Positions 24,801 to 33,334 are shown, counted from the stretch's first letter. The stretch is DNA of 64,000 nt from Mactra quadrangularis (GCA_025267735.1 CM046303.1:19830403-19894402); one strand, 5' to 3'. Program-made: numbers and translations. Notes: generated by a model from the letters alone, not told the origin.

Positions 24801-26055
24801 ATAGTCTGTTTTATACTAGAAATTCAAATATTTGGATAAGTTATCACTTGAAAATACTAATAGGTGTGTAATGTTGATCCAATTTAGGCACATGCATTAA
24901 TTCATACATTGCATGTCTATGCAAAAAACGATACGTATTGCAATATATTGCAATACTGGTTTTGAATATTGCAATATATTGCAATACGGGTTTTACCATA
25001 TTGTTACACCCTTAATATACATGTATCAAAACATTGAATAAACAATTTAAGAATTAAGACAAATAATGATTTTCTACTAAATATGGAAGATAATTGCTGT
25101 AAAAAGTTGGTGGAGGATATTCAGTGACCTGATGACGATTTCAATAGACTCAGTCCACAGTGGCTAAATTCAAAGACTGCTTTATATCGATGCCTATTAG
25201 ATGATTTTCAATTCTGATACCTTTATTATGTATTTGCTATTTAGACTTATGCAAACTAGACATATTGACCATTTGAATAAATATCCAATTAATCAATTTT
25301 AATATTTTAAGTAACATTTAAATGGCTGATTAAAATTCTAATTCTAGTTATTTAAGTGTTGAGTCATTGGCGTGTTAGTGGGCAAACAAATATGAACAAA
25401 AGAGGGCAAGGTATTTCACTCCGAAAAAATTTAATCATGTTAAGTTTAAGAAAGAAAGAGGGCCAAGGTTCCAAAAAGCAAAGAACGAGGAGTTATATCG
25501 GGTACCTATATCGATTAATGTAAGTTTGTGATTATATTTTTTGTTGTTGAGTTTAACGCTGTAGCAACACATTGTACATGTATAGGTAATATTACAATGG
25601 TCAGTCCACCTACTCACTGTTCCTGAAAAGGCTAAATCTCTGGATTAAGCGGTTAACCAACTACTACTAGGGGCATACTTCCGTTAGTGACCAACTACTA
25701 CCCTACATGATTTAGAGACAGTGGTAAAAGAGAATTTTGATCTTCACAGGAAGTACTGTCCAGTAATAAACTGTTGAGTTTCACAATGACTGCAGTTGTC
25801 AGTCACTGATGAAAGTATGCATCCAGTAGCTTTTTAACAGCCTTAAAAGAAACAGTGAGTAAGTTGACAGACCGCAGTGAGATGACCTATACAATGTGTT
25901 GCTACAGCATTAAACCCATACAAAATAAAAAGGTATATCTGCCTTTGAAAGACGAATGACACTCTAAAAGTTTAGATTTAAATCTGATTTAATTAGTAAT
26001 GAGAATTCAGCTTACCTGCAAGAACTGATAGTTTATTAAACCACTTTGAAGCCAT
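3753..26055 (-). CDS. Transmembrane channel-like (TMC) family protein, 5' part (8 exons; 3' end outside window)
   Basis: TMC proteins are polytopic plasma-membrane proteins, some being ion-conducting parts of mechanotransduction complexes; this paralogue's role is unknown. Exons: 26016-26055, 18495-18673, 16348-16493, 9919-10234, 6893-6953, 6365-6446, 5648-5916, 3753-3898. The family is identified by VWRGAIKKVEG plus GVVSYFVFLRWLFFLNIF (conserved block leading into membrane span 1, followed by LLIFWVITFF), a Cys-containing extracellular loop, and MFYGYYVDR with YNLPLAYFLVAVVILLVSL (span 2). The N-terminal ~220 residues are cytosolic: Lys-rich, then acidic with WDDD and DWDEPP. LPLAYFL resembles the TMC7-type segment, but the paralogue is not settled. 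Exons 1-3 join in phase, and so do exons 4-8. Exon 3 ends with two codon bases while exon 4 as read needs one. The start ATG at 26053-26055 sits in AAGATGG. The C-terminal two thirds, including the pore-forming TM4-7, lie beyond position 1. Confidence 0.88.
4085..4180. repeat. Short tandem of GTGCACTT words
   Basis: Repeated TGCACTTAATTTACAC..GAAG units of about 25 bp. The same word family reappears at 5160-5215 and in the 5370-5610 array, all in TMC intron 7. Confidence 0.6.
4255..4380 (-). mobile_element. Probable non-LTR retrotransposon 3' tail
   Basis: AATAATAAAAATAATAAATA followed by CTTTATTTATAGAAGC reads on the minus strand as a 3' end running into an AATAAAG-type repeat tail, a common ending of molluscan LINE copies. 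No coding remnant is recognised beside it. Confidence 0.35.
4700..5010. repeat. Diverged tandem duplication (about 150 bp unit)
   Basis: The block ending CCAACATTTACTAAACATAG occurs at about 4767-4785 and again at 4918-4937, each preceded by a similar TTATAA..ATA..GTATA..AGAAT..ATG context. This indicates an old tandem duplication of roughly 150 bp. Confidence 0.6.
5370..5610. repeat. Degenerate minisatellite of AAAGTGCACAT units
   Basis: About ten variants of ATAAAGTGCACATCAAGTGC and GTGCACATCATGGGTGGAT with a loose period near 30 bp. It ends about 38 bp before the donor side of TMC exon 7. Long open frames through it on both strands come from the repeat and are not genes. Confidence 0.75.
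5648..5916 (-). CDS. TMC-like gene exon 7 (membrane span 1 and first loop)
   Basis: HQGMGVVSYFVFLRWLFFLN leads into IFIFLLIFWVITFFQ (span 1). Then comes an extracellular loop with acidic EPEDHHDEDLKG, N-glycosylation-type NFS, NSL and NVS sites, a Cys, and ALTLVLDFFQGT. Donor gtaagt; phase 1 in, phase 0 out. Confidence 0.93.
6365..6446 (-). CDS. TMC-like gene exon 6
   Basis: QWNSLKISWREFMYSMEVWR then GAIKKVEG. This is the family's conserved LWxGxIKxIEG-type block upstream of span 1. Phase 0 in, phase 1 out. Confidence 0.9.
6522..6827 (-). mobile_element. tRNA-headed SINE, family 1, near full length
   Basis: On the minus strand it starts with a tRNA-like head (GCTCAGTTGGTAGCATGC as A box, GGGCTCGATTCC as B box), then a body with AAATCTCTGG, and ends GGCGTTAAACCCAACAAACA. 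Head copies also lie at 39975-40180, 42411-42520 and 53858-53945; body copies at 25535-25920 and 49752-49960. It sits in TMC intron 5. Confidence 0.8.
6893..6953 (-). CDS. TMC-like gene exon 5
   Basis: DMLMAGPSKPSKGFKYRLKN: the basic stretch just before the conserved pre-TM1 block. Phase 2 in, phase 0 out; acceptor tttatttcag, donor gtaagt. Confidence 0.85.
7054..7093. repeat. Short perfect-arm hairpin
   Basis: CAAGGACCCTA and TAGGGTCCTTG are exact reverse complements separated by about 18 nt. Possibly a MITE remnant. Confidence 0.5.
9013..9080. mobile_element. 68-bp perfect hairpin with 6-bp target duplication
   Basis: Two 26-bp arms (GTTGTCTAGTCAAAACCTCG and onward, 9013-9038; exact reverse complement 9055-9080) enclose a 16-nt loop. 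ATCATT occurs immediately on both sides (9007-9012 and 9081-9086), as expected of a target-site duplication. Unusually small for a MITE. Confidence 0.75.
9620..9815. repeat. Dispersed repeat, copy 2
   Basis: Collinear with 2320-2520 (see that entry); both lie in introns of the TMC gene in the same orientation. Confidence 0.5.
9919..10234 (-). CDS. TMC-like gene exon 4 (acidic linker; 5' boundary uncertain)
   Basis: Open frame with QVSPDPWDDDIEVVPMKPP, DWDEPPQYVEKVEQ and HHWTPFLWERKR; it joins exon 5 in phase. The 5' border is placed at the AG before 10234, which has a poor pyrimidine tract. From that border the main frame needs one carried base, whereas exon 3 supplies two. Read with two carried bases the exon gives IYKHVARSSW and then a stop. 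An unseen small exon, a different acceptor or an indel is possible. Confidence 0.65.
12611..13006 (+). mobile_element. HINE/pearl-like element, GCTCGACTTTTC family, one monomer
   Basis: Head TAACAAGAGC...ACAGCAT, then GCTCGACTTTTC (12638-12649). The body contains GGGGTAAAACTCCTAAAACA; near the end are AACGCCAATGCC and GAAAAGTCGAGC (12989-13000), the exact inverse of the first motif. Other members are at 30748-31320 and 52273-53615. It matches the architecture known for Helentron-associated elements. Confidence 0.8.
13417..13861. promoter_or_regulatory. Cluster of CRE-like TGACGTCA palindromes in an intron
   Basis: Exact TGACGTCA occurs at 13417-13424, 13834-13841 and 13854-13861, with TGACGTCG at 13446-13453 and TACGTCAG near 13480. 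Three exact 8-mers within 450 bp of AT-rich DNA is far above chance. It could be a CREB/ATF-bound element or the end motif of an unrecognised transposon. Confidence 0.4.
13925..14105. repeat. SINE-like dispersed repeat (shared with 41915-42035)
   Basis: GAGCAAGAAAC...CTAAGTACT...AAGCGGAC...TAAAGTGAT and TATAAATTTGTTTCA/GCATAAATTTGTTTCA recur at 41930-42035 in the same orientation. ACGTTGGACTGGTAGCC upstream is tRNA-head-like. Confidence 0.55.
15250..15360. repeat. Inverted repeat AGGCAAGTGTGCC-type
   Basis: GGGCAAGTGTGCCTTTAG near the left end pairs with TTTTAGGCACACTTGCCT at the right end. Internal GGCACACTTGC copies occur at about 15280 and again near 15645. Probably a MITE. Further inner pairing (GGTCC..GGACC) is visible. 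Confidence 0.6.
15763..16325. mobile_element. hAT-like MITE with perfect 8-bp TSD
   Basis: Ends TAGGGCTGTC...GACAGCCTTA. The identical octamer CTAACTAT flanks both sides (15755-15762 and 16326-16333), the hallmark of hAT insertions. 563 bp, no transposase. Subterminal AATATACTGG/TATTGCAATA words recur. The right end lies 14 bp from the donor of TMC exon 3. Confidence 0.85.
16348..16493 (-). CDS. TMC-like gene exon 3
   Basis: VTPTNAAVNEAMNKLGVGDL to LIRAMPKPFTVKKQM. The LIRAMPxxFTVKKQM part resembles the xxMPxSxxEKRxxR motif that precedes the first membrane region in TMC proteins. Phase 0 in, phase 2 out; donor gtatgt. Confidence 0.8.
16660..16990 (+). repeat. Two tRNA-like SINE fragments in direct repeat
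   Basis: Two units share CTTCAA(T/G)CTAGC, a B-box-like AGGTTTAATCCCAGTTTGAA / AGGTTCAATCCAAGCTTTGA, CCATGGA and ATTGG(G/A)TTA. Their starts are about 230 bp apart, in TMC intron 2. Confidence 0.6.
17555..17670 (-). repeat. Decayed SINE body, family 2
   Basis: TTTTATAACCAGTAC...CACC, then AACTCTCC...CTTATTAATGGAAGAAAAT resembles the 33335-33490 copy but is more diverged. Confidence 0.4.
18300..18374 (-). repeat. tRNA-Thr-like SINE head
   Basis: On the minus strand it shows an A-box-like TAGCTCAGTCGGGAAAGC, a TGT anticodon-like loop and a B-box-like GGGTCCTGGGTTAGGGTCCC. It is collinear with 55446-55520, which is better preserved. It lies between TMC exons 2 and 3. Confidence 0.55.
18495..18673 (-). 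CDS. TMC-like gene exon 2
   Basis: DKVYKASGTKVIS to KSTLKLKSNK: a Lys/Ser-rich cytosolic segment with GRKKMSKERQNTKKK. Acceptor after a T-rich tract (ttattttatcag), donor gtaagt; phase 1 in, phase 0 out. Confidence 0.8.
20239..20304. repeat. Hairpin MITE
   Basis: 27-nt arms GGTTTAGCGCAAAACTGCTG and onward (20239-20265) and the inverse at 20278-20304, with a few mismatches and a 12-nt loop. Flanking AAAATCA/TGATTTT extends the pairing. Confidence 0.6.
21171..22317. mobile_element. 1.15-kb non-autonomous element with CCCCAGTCACA TIRs and TAA TSD
   Basis: Left end AGCCCCAGTCACATTAGAGC and right end the inverse of GACCCCAGTCACACTGGAGC, each flanked by TAA (21168-21170, 22318-22320). The interior is packed with short words on both strands (GTCGTA, TACGAC, GTCGCA, ACAATC, TCTTA, AGTCTT). 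A 98-codon minus-strand open frame is a by-product of these words. The three-base TWA target resembles PIF/Harbinger or related DNA transposons. Confidence 0.75.
23036..23160. repeat. Dispersed repeat TTCGTCTAGATGAAAGC... (copy 1)
   Basis: TCTAGATGAAAGCTACGCAT, TTGGTCGACAC and GACCTTGCATTGACTAAGTA are related to 31350-31470 (same strand) and, reversed, to 38745-38815 (GCGTAGCTTTCATCTAGAC). Class unknown. Confidence 0.5.
24563..25014. mobile_element. hAT-like MITE with perfect 8-bp TSD
   Basis: Ends TAGGGGTGTAAC and GTTACACCCTTA. The octamer ATATACAT flanks both sides (24555-24562, 25015-25022). 452 bp, no transposase. Contains AACCGAACTGGTTTG..CCTGAACCGG near the left end and two GCAATATATTGCAATAC words near the right end. 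Confidence 0.88.
25535..25920. mobile_element. Head-to-head SINE family 1 bodies (palindromic)
   Basis: A plus-strand body (GTTTAACGCTGTAGCAACAC...AAATCTCTGG...GGCATACTTCC, to about 25735) is followed by an inverted second copy (about 25790-25920, ending GCTACAGCATTAAACCCATA). The pair lies about 100 bp downstream of TMC exon 1, inside intron 1. Confidence 0.7.
26016..26055 (-). CDS. TMC-like gene exon 1 (start codon)
   Basis: MASKWFNKLSVLA plus one base, donor gtaagc. GCAAGATGGCTTC around the start is a good initiation context and also resembles a YY1 site. Exon 2 continues the frame as DKVYKASGT. Confidence 0.75.
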
Positions 26056-26573
26056 CTTGCGTTCTTGTATCTATTACTGGCTACGATTATAACTTTATCA
26101 ATTAAACTACAAACTATTGTTTCTTGTTTGTTTTCTTACATTCACTGCAAACATGATCCAAAACCACCTAAAACAAAATTTAAAAAAAAATCATATCTTT
26201 TTAGTAAAATAGTCTCAAAATGATTCAGGCATTTTCGAATTTCCAAAAAATGTATACATAGTTCATTATATTACATGAATCACTGTATCAGTTTCTATGA
26301 TAAAACTGATTGTCGTTTATGAAAATAATTTTAAACATCTGTCACCAAAATCCCCATCATACAGGATGTCATATCTCCTCCAATAACAAATAAGAATTTA
26401 TCAATGAGTTTGACAGCATGATTCTATTTCAGTGTTTACATTTAACACTCCTGATTATAAATGTTTACAATAAATACTCCTGATTATCAGTTATAGCACA
26501 CCCATACAGGTGGCGTATATAAGGTCATGGGTATTTATGAATTTTAAATAATGGACATGTCTTACTCAATGGC

Positions 26574-26779
26574 AAAATATGCGACAAACAGGAAGTAGAT
26601 GAGCAAGGAGCATGAAATCGCTTTACACCACATGGGACTATGGGATGAAGCAATATGCAAAGTATTAGGCTGCTGCATGTTATAGTTGCTGAGAAAACTG
26701 CAACAGAAATTTTGTAACGGCCGGACGCACGGACAAGGGTAAAACAGTATACCCCCCTCTTCTTCGAAGCGGGGGTATA
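26574..26779 (+). mobile_element. HINE-like element, CCCCCG family, 5'-truncated copy
   Basis: Starts abruptly in the monomer (ATGCGACAAACAGGAAGTAG) and ends TACCCCCCTC...GAAGCGGGGGTATAATT. The left ATACCCCCGC motif and head are missing. Otherwise near-identical to the NUP85 intron 7 copies. Confidence 0.8.
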
Positions 26780-27362
26780 ATTAAGCCAATGCACATACAT
26801 CATTATAAAATACTAAGATAATTATATAGATTACTTTGATATTCAACATCTATTATGTATTGTGGGCTTAGCACAAAATGGTTGTTAATGGTACTAGTTC
26901 ACAGATTTGTTTTATTTTTTCTATAATTTCAAAATACCATTCAGTGTCTGTAATTGTGTCAAAAAAATAATTCTTATTATTTTAAGACAAACTTACCCAT
27001 ATGTTTCAAGAAATATACAATAAAAGTCACAAAAATGCACTAAAAGTGTCTATACCTTGACATACGGGGTAGATATTTGCTACATGAAACACCATCATTT
27101 GTAGTTGTGTGTCAATTTGCACTAACATTGTCATAATCAGATCACTACTCCCCTGCTTCCAAAAATATTTCCATACAATTTTGAAAGTTTTAGAAAAAGT
27201 TGATACTTAAGTAAAAATCTGTGAATGATTACCTTTAAAGTTCAAGAGTGGATGATATGACTGTTGTGTGCTAAGCCTACAAATTATAGCATGCATGTGC
27301 ATAGTAAATGGTTACATATCAATAAAACATTTTTAACTACCAATAAATAAACTCAAATTGTT

Positions 27363-27452
27363 ACAAGTCAGTACTTTTTTGGTAAAGTGTAAAAGTATGA
27401 CTTTCACTGTTTCTACGTAAGGTTTCACTGTAACAAAAATGTACTGACTTTT
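27363..27452. repeat. Inverted-repeat MITE (about 90 bp)
   Basis: ACAAGTCAGTACTTTTTTGG at the left pairs with ACAAAAATGTACTGACTTTT at the right with few mismatches; GGT..AAAGTGTAAAAG lies between. Confidence 0.6.
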
Positions 27453-27879
27453 GTCCAATAAACCTGCTACACTTGGGTTACTAAATTAGCAGCTGGCAGC
27501 AGAGAACACTTCTTGTTATCCCTTCAAATGATGAAATATTTAACAATGGAAGAAAAACCTACCTTAAGGGTGTTACATGTATTAATAATAATTATATTCC
27601 ACAATGATCACAAAACTTCAAATGGTATGGCACCATGAGACAAATATAAAGAGGCAAAACAATAAAACAATTATAAAATGAACTTTTTATACAGCTTTGT
27701 GAAAATTCTAGCTAGTACAATTTGAATTGTGAATATGTGAAATTACTTCCTGGCTGATAGTGTATATATTCACACACAGTAAATACTGACCCATATTACC
27801 CATTTAACTTCCCTCTCCTGTACTTTTTATTTAATCTGTTTCACTAATTTCTGTATCCCTAAAATCATTTTTAAGTTTA

Positions 27880-28130
27880 TACCCACTGGCACTGGAGTTT
27901 TTATATTTGATAAAATATTCATATGTATGCTCAAAAATTACATAATTGAAAAATATATCAATAAAACATAAAAAAGCCGGCCCCTTTTCAGTTCTCGTGT
28001 TCAAGTTGTGCCCCAACTTAATTATACTAATATTTTTTTCCATGCTTTTTTCTGTTATGTTATTTTTAAGCATAATTGTGAATATTTATTTGAATATAAG
28101 AAGTCCATAGCCAGTGTTTTTATTAATATG
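27880..28130. repeat. Long inverted repeat (about 75-bp arms)
   Basis: The left arm (ACTGGCACTGGAGTTTTTAT..ATATTCATATGTATGCTC) reappears inverted at 28055-28130 (AAGCATAATTGTGAATATTT..CATAGCCAGTG) at about 75 percent. Open frames on opposite strands encode similar peptides (YVIFEHTYEYF, YVIFKHNCEYLF) only because the DNA is inverted. Confidence 0.6.
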
Positions 28131-29654
28131 ATCCTTATAAGTAATCATCAATTACAATTTAATATCCTGCACACATCTTATCCACCATAAATTCACTAGT
28201 TAGTTGTAACCATTACTTCAAACAATTAAACATGAAATAAATGTCATTCTTAGAATAAATTAATCTAGTCAGTCTTACATTTCACACTATTGATACTTCC
28301 TTCAATAATGTCTATGTATGTTAACCATTGGACAGTTTTATCTCAATATTAAAGGAAACTGGGTAAATAACCATACACAAAGTAAATAAAACTGTCAAGT
28401 CCTGACATTTTATTCTGCGTATTATTAAGTTAGCTGAAATCAATTTTTTTTTTTCAATTTTTGAATGTCAGGCGGAGTGATTAACTGAATGACGCTGACT
28501 TGATGATTGCTGCTGAGTGTTATATAGAGCTGCTGGAATGTTTTATTAAATGTGAAGTTTTTGTTAAACATTGCATGCTGAGCCAATTAAGTTAAAACAT
28601 ACATAAAACAGTCAAGAATAATAAATGTTTTACGCAACATATATTTACATTGAGTACTTAATTATGATTAAAATGTAATCTTTCATTAATTTATTGTAAC
28701 AAATGGCATTCTTTGCCCCATTTTCACTTTTTTCAGTCATATATCACAGTGGACAGCCATGTTACTTGCCGTCCTTGGAGGCTAGATCTCTAGACCAAAG
28801 CATTTGTCTAGTATTAAGCACACACCAGTGGCTGACAATGACATCACAACTAATTACTGATCCAGGATACATGGGTTTGATTACCAGATGAGACCTACAT
28901 ACCTTTGTAGAGATAGGTCACAAGCTTTACATAGGCTATTCTCTCACCTAGCTCAGTAGTTGTCAGCCACTACTGAGGGTACATGATTTGGAGTAGGTAA
29001 AAAGGTTGAGTTGAGATACCTATCTACACCTATCCAGGAAATGTGAGACTAGTGACCTCAAAACAACAGAAAAAATGTTGAAATGCAACAGATAGCACCA
29101 TATACATTAAAGTCAAGCTCAGTTTTCTTTTTTTTTTTAATTAAATCTTGTGTTCAAGATATAGAGGCATAACTGTCTTAGAATAAATGCTAAAATTAGA
29201 AATTGGGGATATTAGTTGCCACCACTATTTTTTCGGTAACAATGCTATAGAGAAGATGTACATAAACACTATGCCTGTTATCCAAATCCAGTATTTCAAA
29301 TAAAAGATGAGTTAAATTCAATGCCTATAACAAATCATTAATAATGTATACTCTTCCTACTTATATTCAGCACTAGTTCAACTTTGAGGTCATATTTTTA
29401 ATTAATACAAATATGACACCAAGTTACATACAGTTCTATACATCCTCTATACAATTTTTTTAATGACATTTGAACTAATGTTTTCTTAATCAATAAATGG
29501 ACATCATTAAAAATGCATGAGTTAACTAATGTATCGTGTCAAAGCACTTTGAACTTTAGATATAAACCTTTTCATGGTATTACTATATATAGCTTTACGT
29601 GTAAGTTCATGTATCACATTAAATGTGAATAAAACATTCCCTGATGAACTTTTG

Positions 29655-30210
29655 AACTATACTTAACGAAACTTCCAAGAACCCCAATTTCAATGTTGTT
29701 ATTTTTTAACATTTATATCTGATCGTGCATGTGACTATACTGTCATCTGCATGCATGGTTTTCATGCTTTTTAATTGATGCAAAATTGGTTTTGTCAAGC
29801 ATTTGCTGAAAAGGTGAAATGGACATGTACTTCTTGTGCAAAAATATAATGTGGTCAGAATTCATTTGTGTTCATTCAAGTGTTGTTACGCACAACGAAA
29901 AATCAACAAATGGCTTGTCACCTCAAGAAAGAGAAATTGCCAAAGGTCTTTTGCACAGCAGTGGGTCACCTGCAGGACAAGATTTCTAATAGCTAACTTT
30001 CTGTTAAATCAAAGCAATTAGAAATCTTCCCATATCAATGCATGCACAACAAAACCAGTTTTGCATCATTAAAGTAGCATAAAACCATGCAAGCAGACGA
30101 CAGTGTTGTCTTATACACATTTCCGTTATCAATCAGACTCAAATATTGATAGTTAAACATTTCCTACAATATTGAAATCGGGATACTTAGAAGTTTCGTT
30201 AAGAATAGTT
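29655..30210. mobile_element. Fold-back element with about 160-bp terminal inverted repeats
   Basis: The left arm begins AACTATACTTAACGAAACTT and the right arm is the inverse of AACTATTCTTAACGAAACTT. Similarity continues inward through CAATTTCAAT, GCATGCATGGTTTT-type and GATGCAAAATTGGTTTTGT words for about 160 bp. No clear target duplication. Confidence 0.7.
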
Positions 30211-30644
30211 GTTTCCAGAAACCAAGCACTTTTATTCCCGATTGCCTAGTATTTTACTAGGTATGGTAGAGACATAGTTAAAATAATATAGGAGTAAAGT
30301 AGAAAACTGTTTTTGTAGTCCCTTTAATGAAGGAACAAAATTTAATTACTTGAAAAATCTATACATTTTGTTTGCTTTTATTTCCTATAGGAATTTTCTC
30401 ATTCTTGCTAGATCCCTAAATGATACTATAAAACTCGATACAAAATTGGCCTCAACTCTAAGTGATTGATAAAATTCTAGTGAAAGGCACCTTGAAAGCA
30501 ATCTGATTAGAACCAAATATAAAATTATCAGCTCACTGACTCCCTTACTTGAAATCTGATAAGCCAGTAATGTGGGTCACAATTACCTGACCTTTGCAAT
30601 ATTATGTTATTCATGACATGATTCGATACAAACTGTCCAACCAA

Positions 30645-30715
30645 TTGTTTGTTTGTTTGGGTTTTACGGCGAACCAACACAGAAAGGTCATATCACACCG
30701 AATCCAATCACAGCC
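30645..30715 (+). repeat. SINE-end fragment TTTGTTTGTTTGGGTTTTACGGC
   Basis: GTTTGGGTTTTACGGCGAAC followed by CAACACAGAAAGGTCATAT is nearly identical to the inverted copy at 47221-47275 and is related to the GGGTTTAACGCC end of SINE family 1. Confidence 0.6.
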
Positions 30716-30747
30716 CATGAATAACATGCACTGCTATCATAGCCAAA

Positions 30748-31320
30748 AACAAGAGCAGTCAGAAGAGACAGCATGCTCGACTTTTCTCAGTAAATCAGTG
30801 AATGGGTTTTAATTGTAAGGAGGAAGTAGTAATGATGAATAATATTCCAAGTTTAAGTTGAGTTATCTTTGATAGTATTGGAGTTTGTAAAAACTTTAAC
30901 CTAGAGTTTGGAATGCTTTCTAAGTAAAAAAGGAGAATAACTCCTAAAACAGTGTGCCAGGGTTATGGGCCTTTATACTAAGGAGAAGGTAGTGATGATA
31001 AATAAGTATTCCAAATTAAAGTTGAATATCTTTGACAGTATTGAAGTTATTCAAATTTGTAAAAACTTAAACCTTGATTTTGTATGTTTTCTAAGAAAAA
31101 AGGGGCATTACTCCTAAAAAAGTGGAGCCCGGGTTACGGCCCTTAATACTAAGGTGGAGGTATTGATGATGGATAATTATTCCAAGTTTGAGTTGAATAT
31201 CTTAAGACAGTATTGAAGTTATCTAAATTTGTAAAAACTAAAACCTTGATTTGCAACGCCAACACTTTTGCCAACGCCAACGAACAGTAACTCATTTTCT
31301 TTGAAAAGTCAAGCTAAAAA
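30748..31320 (+). mobile_element. HINE/pearl-like element, GCTCGACTTTTC family, about three monomers
   Basis: Head AACAAGAGCAGTCAGAAGAG, left motif at 30775-30786 and right motif GAAAAGTCAAGC at 31303-31314 (one change from perfect inverse). Between them are about three ~165-bp monomers with AACTCCTAAAACAGTG and GGGCCTT..ACTAAGG, then AACGCCAACAC..CCAACGCCAACG. Confidence 0.82.
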
Positions 31321-31349
31321 CTGATCTAAAATAGAAATTTTGACACAAT

Positions 31350-31470
31350 ATTTCATCTAGTTAAAAGCAATGCATGAATTGGTCAACACCAAGGTCATCT
31401 GAATGTGACCTCCAGTACAATGCCAGAGGATCCATAGACATCAAAAACTCTAAGATGATAAACATCACAG
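31350..31470. repeat. Dispersed repeat, copy 2 (see 23036)
   Basis: TTTCATCTAGTTAAAAGCAA, TGCATGAATTGGTCAACACC and AGGTCATCTGAATGTGACC match the 23036 copy at moderate identity. Confidence 0.45.
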
Positions 31471-31632
31471 AAAGCCAATCAGAGCAAACAGTATATATGG
31501 AAAAGGCATGACTCATGAGCATCATGTTCTGTGGTCAATTGAAAGAAGTAATGCTTTTTTAGTTAGATCATTGATAAAGAAGAATTTGTTTTGGTAAGTC
31601 ATCTGAAGAGGGAAGGGGCATTTTATTAAAAT

Positions 31633-32028
31633 TAGGGATGTCAACCGGAGTTCGTATATTTGAACGTTCAGATCATGATTCGGTATCAGAATTCGATTTT
31701 GACATGCGGATATTCCTATAAAATATTTCAGTTGTTTTTAAAATGCCAGAACAATGGGATGAAGACATGTCAAAATTATAATTTTATATTTACTTGCGAA
31801 GAGATAACCAATGTCCCCATGGCGATGACACATTTATAACATACTTAAGTTGAACAAAACTCATCATATATTAAAAGGGTAGATTAACAGCGCACCAAAA
31901 TATTGAATATTGTTGTGAAAACTGGTTACGTCAATTACCACAACTTTGACAGAAATATTGATCAGAATGTCGAGATGTATCCAAATGTCTGATCCGGATA
32001 AAGATTTCAGCTCCGATTGACATCCCTA
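31633..32028. mobile_element. hAT-like MITE with perfect 8-bp TSD
   Basis: Ends TAGGGATGTCAACCGGAG and the near-inverse CTCCGATTGACATCCCTA. The octamer ATTAAAAT flanks both sides (31625-31632, 32029-32036). 396 bp, no transposase. Confidence 0.88.
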
Positions 32029-32529
32029 ATTAAAATATACAGCATGACAAAGCAAAAAAAATAATGCTTGTCCTACAATAACTTTACTAGGTTAATGTGG
32101 AGAACAAAGACAAGGAATAACTTATTCATGTTAATCGATTTTTTTTCAATTTAATATTTTACAACATACATTTTACAAAATGTAATAACAATATACATGT
32201 AGTTTGTTGTTATTGTTAGGACAATGACACCTTATACAATATAATGCATGACAAAGTTTCTGTAAAATACAATACATTCTGTACAGTTTATCAGAGGGTC
32301 TAAAATCAACTCATAGTCTTATATTTTCTTAAGCACTAGCTCGGTTTGTTATATTAAGATACACTGAGTAAAAGATGAAGTTTTTGACTAGCCAAACTAT
32401 GAAATGATCAATTTTCACTAGCCTGAATAAATTTACACTATTTCTGAGGTTTACGCACAATGGGACCACAATGGAAATAAGGGCTTGCCCTTTTTTGGGC
32501 TATACCTGGTGTTGGTGTGCTTGTCATGG

Positions 32530-32615
32530 TTAATAACAACATGCTGTGATACATGTTAATGTAATTATGCTATGTGTACACTATGCCAAATAAATATTAT
32601 TATTATTATTGCGCT
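32530..32615 (+). repeat. Possible non-LTR 3' end with ATT tail
   Basis: GCTATGTGTACACTATGCCA, then AATAAATATTATTATTATTATTG: a 3' end running into an ATT microsatellite, as at the ends of some LINE or SINE copies. No coding trace. Confidence 0.35.
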
Positions 32616-32875
32616 GATATAAGACAATCCGGGTCTTTTATGATCTAAAATTGTACAGAAGCATTAAATACAGGTCAACCATCATAGTTAAGACTTCATA
32701 GTTTCAATTATTTCACTTAAACTCTATGTAAATGGATAACTTGTTACTCCTTCCACACATCTAATTTTGACCCCAAAATCATAACATGAGAAACTTTGAA
32801 GATGTAGAAGTGTAATCAAATGCATCATCAATAGATATGATATAGAAAATAATGTTTTTTTTTCAGTAGAAAACT

Positions 32876-33019
32876 GTTTGTACCAGATGTACACGTGCTG
32901 AACAAAGTTATAACAAAAATGCCTGTTTACAAAAAAAACCAGGGCTTAATCTTTGTTGCATATCTTTAAATATGTAAAATAACTTTGTTCTACATGATTG
33001 CATCCTGTACAAACTTAGT
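32876..33019. repeat. Inverted-repeat MITE (about 145 bp)
   Basis: GTACCAGATGTACACGTGCT..GAACAAAGTTAT pairs with ATAACTTTGTTCTACATGAT..ATCCTGTAC. Sequence at 7530-7670 is related. Confidence 0.55.
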
Positions 33020-33334
33020 TCCGCTGAAAAAAGAATATTAATTCTAGTTCTGTATATTAACTGAACTTTACCCAGGAGGGGACATACAAATGCAATTGGT
33101 AATTAAACACATTGGTATTTAATCAATAATACATGTTTTAGTCAAGGGCTGCTAGCATCATCCCAGTTTTAATATATTAAAGGACTATGCAGGCCACTTT
33201 TGGCTGAAGCTATTATAACACTTACAATATTAGCTATTGTATACATGACATAACCAGTACATACATTTTCAAAACAATACATAATATAAACAGTATTTAA
33301 CAAACAATGAGTTAACTTACTTATTTATACTGGG

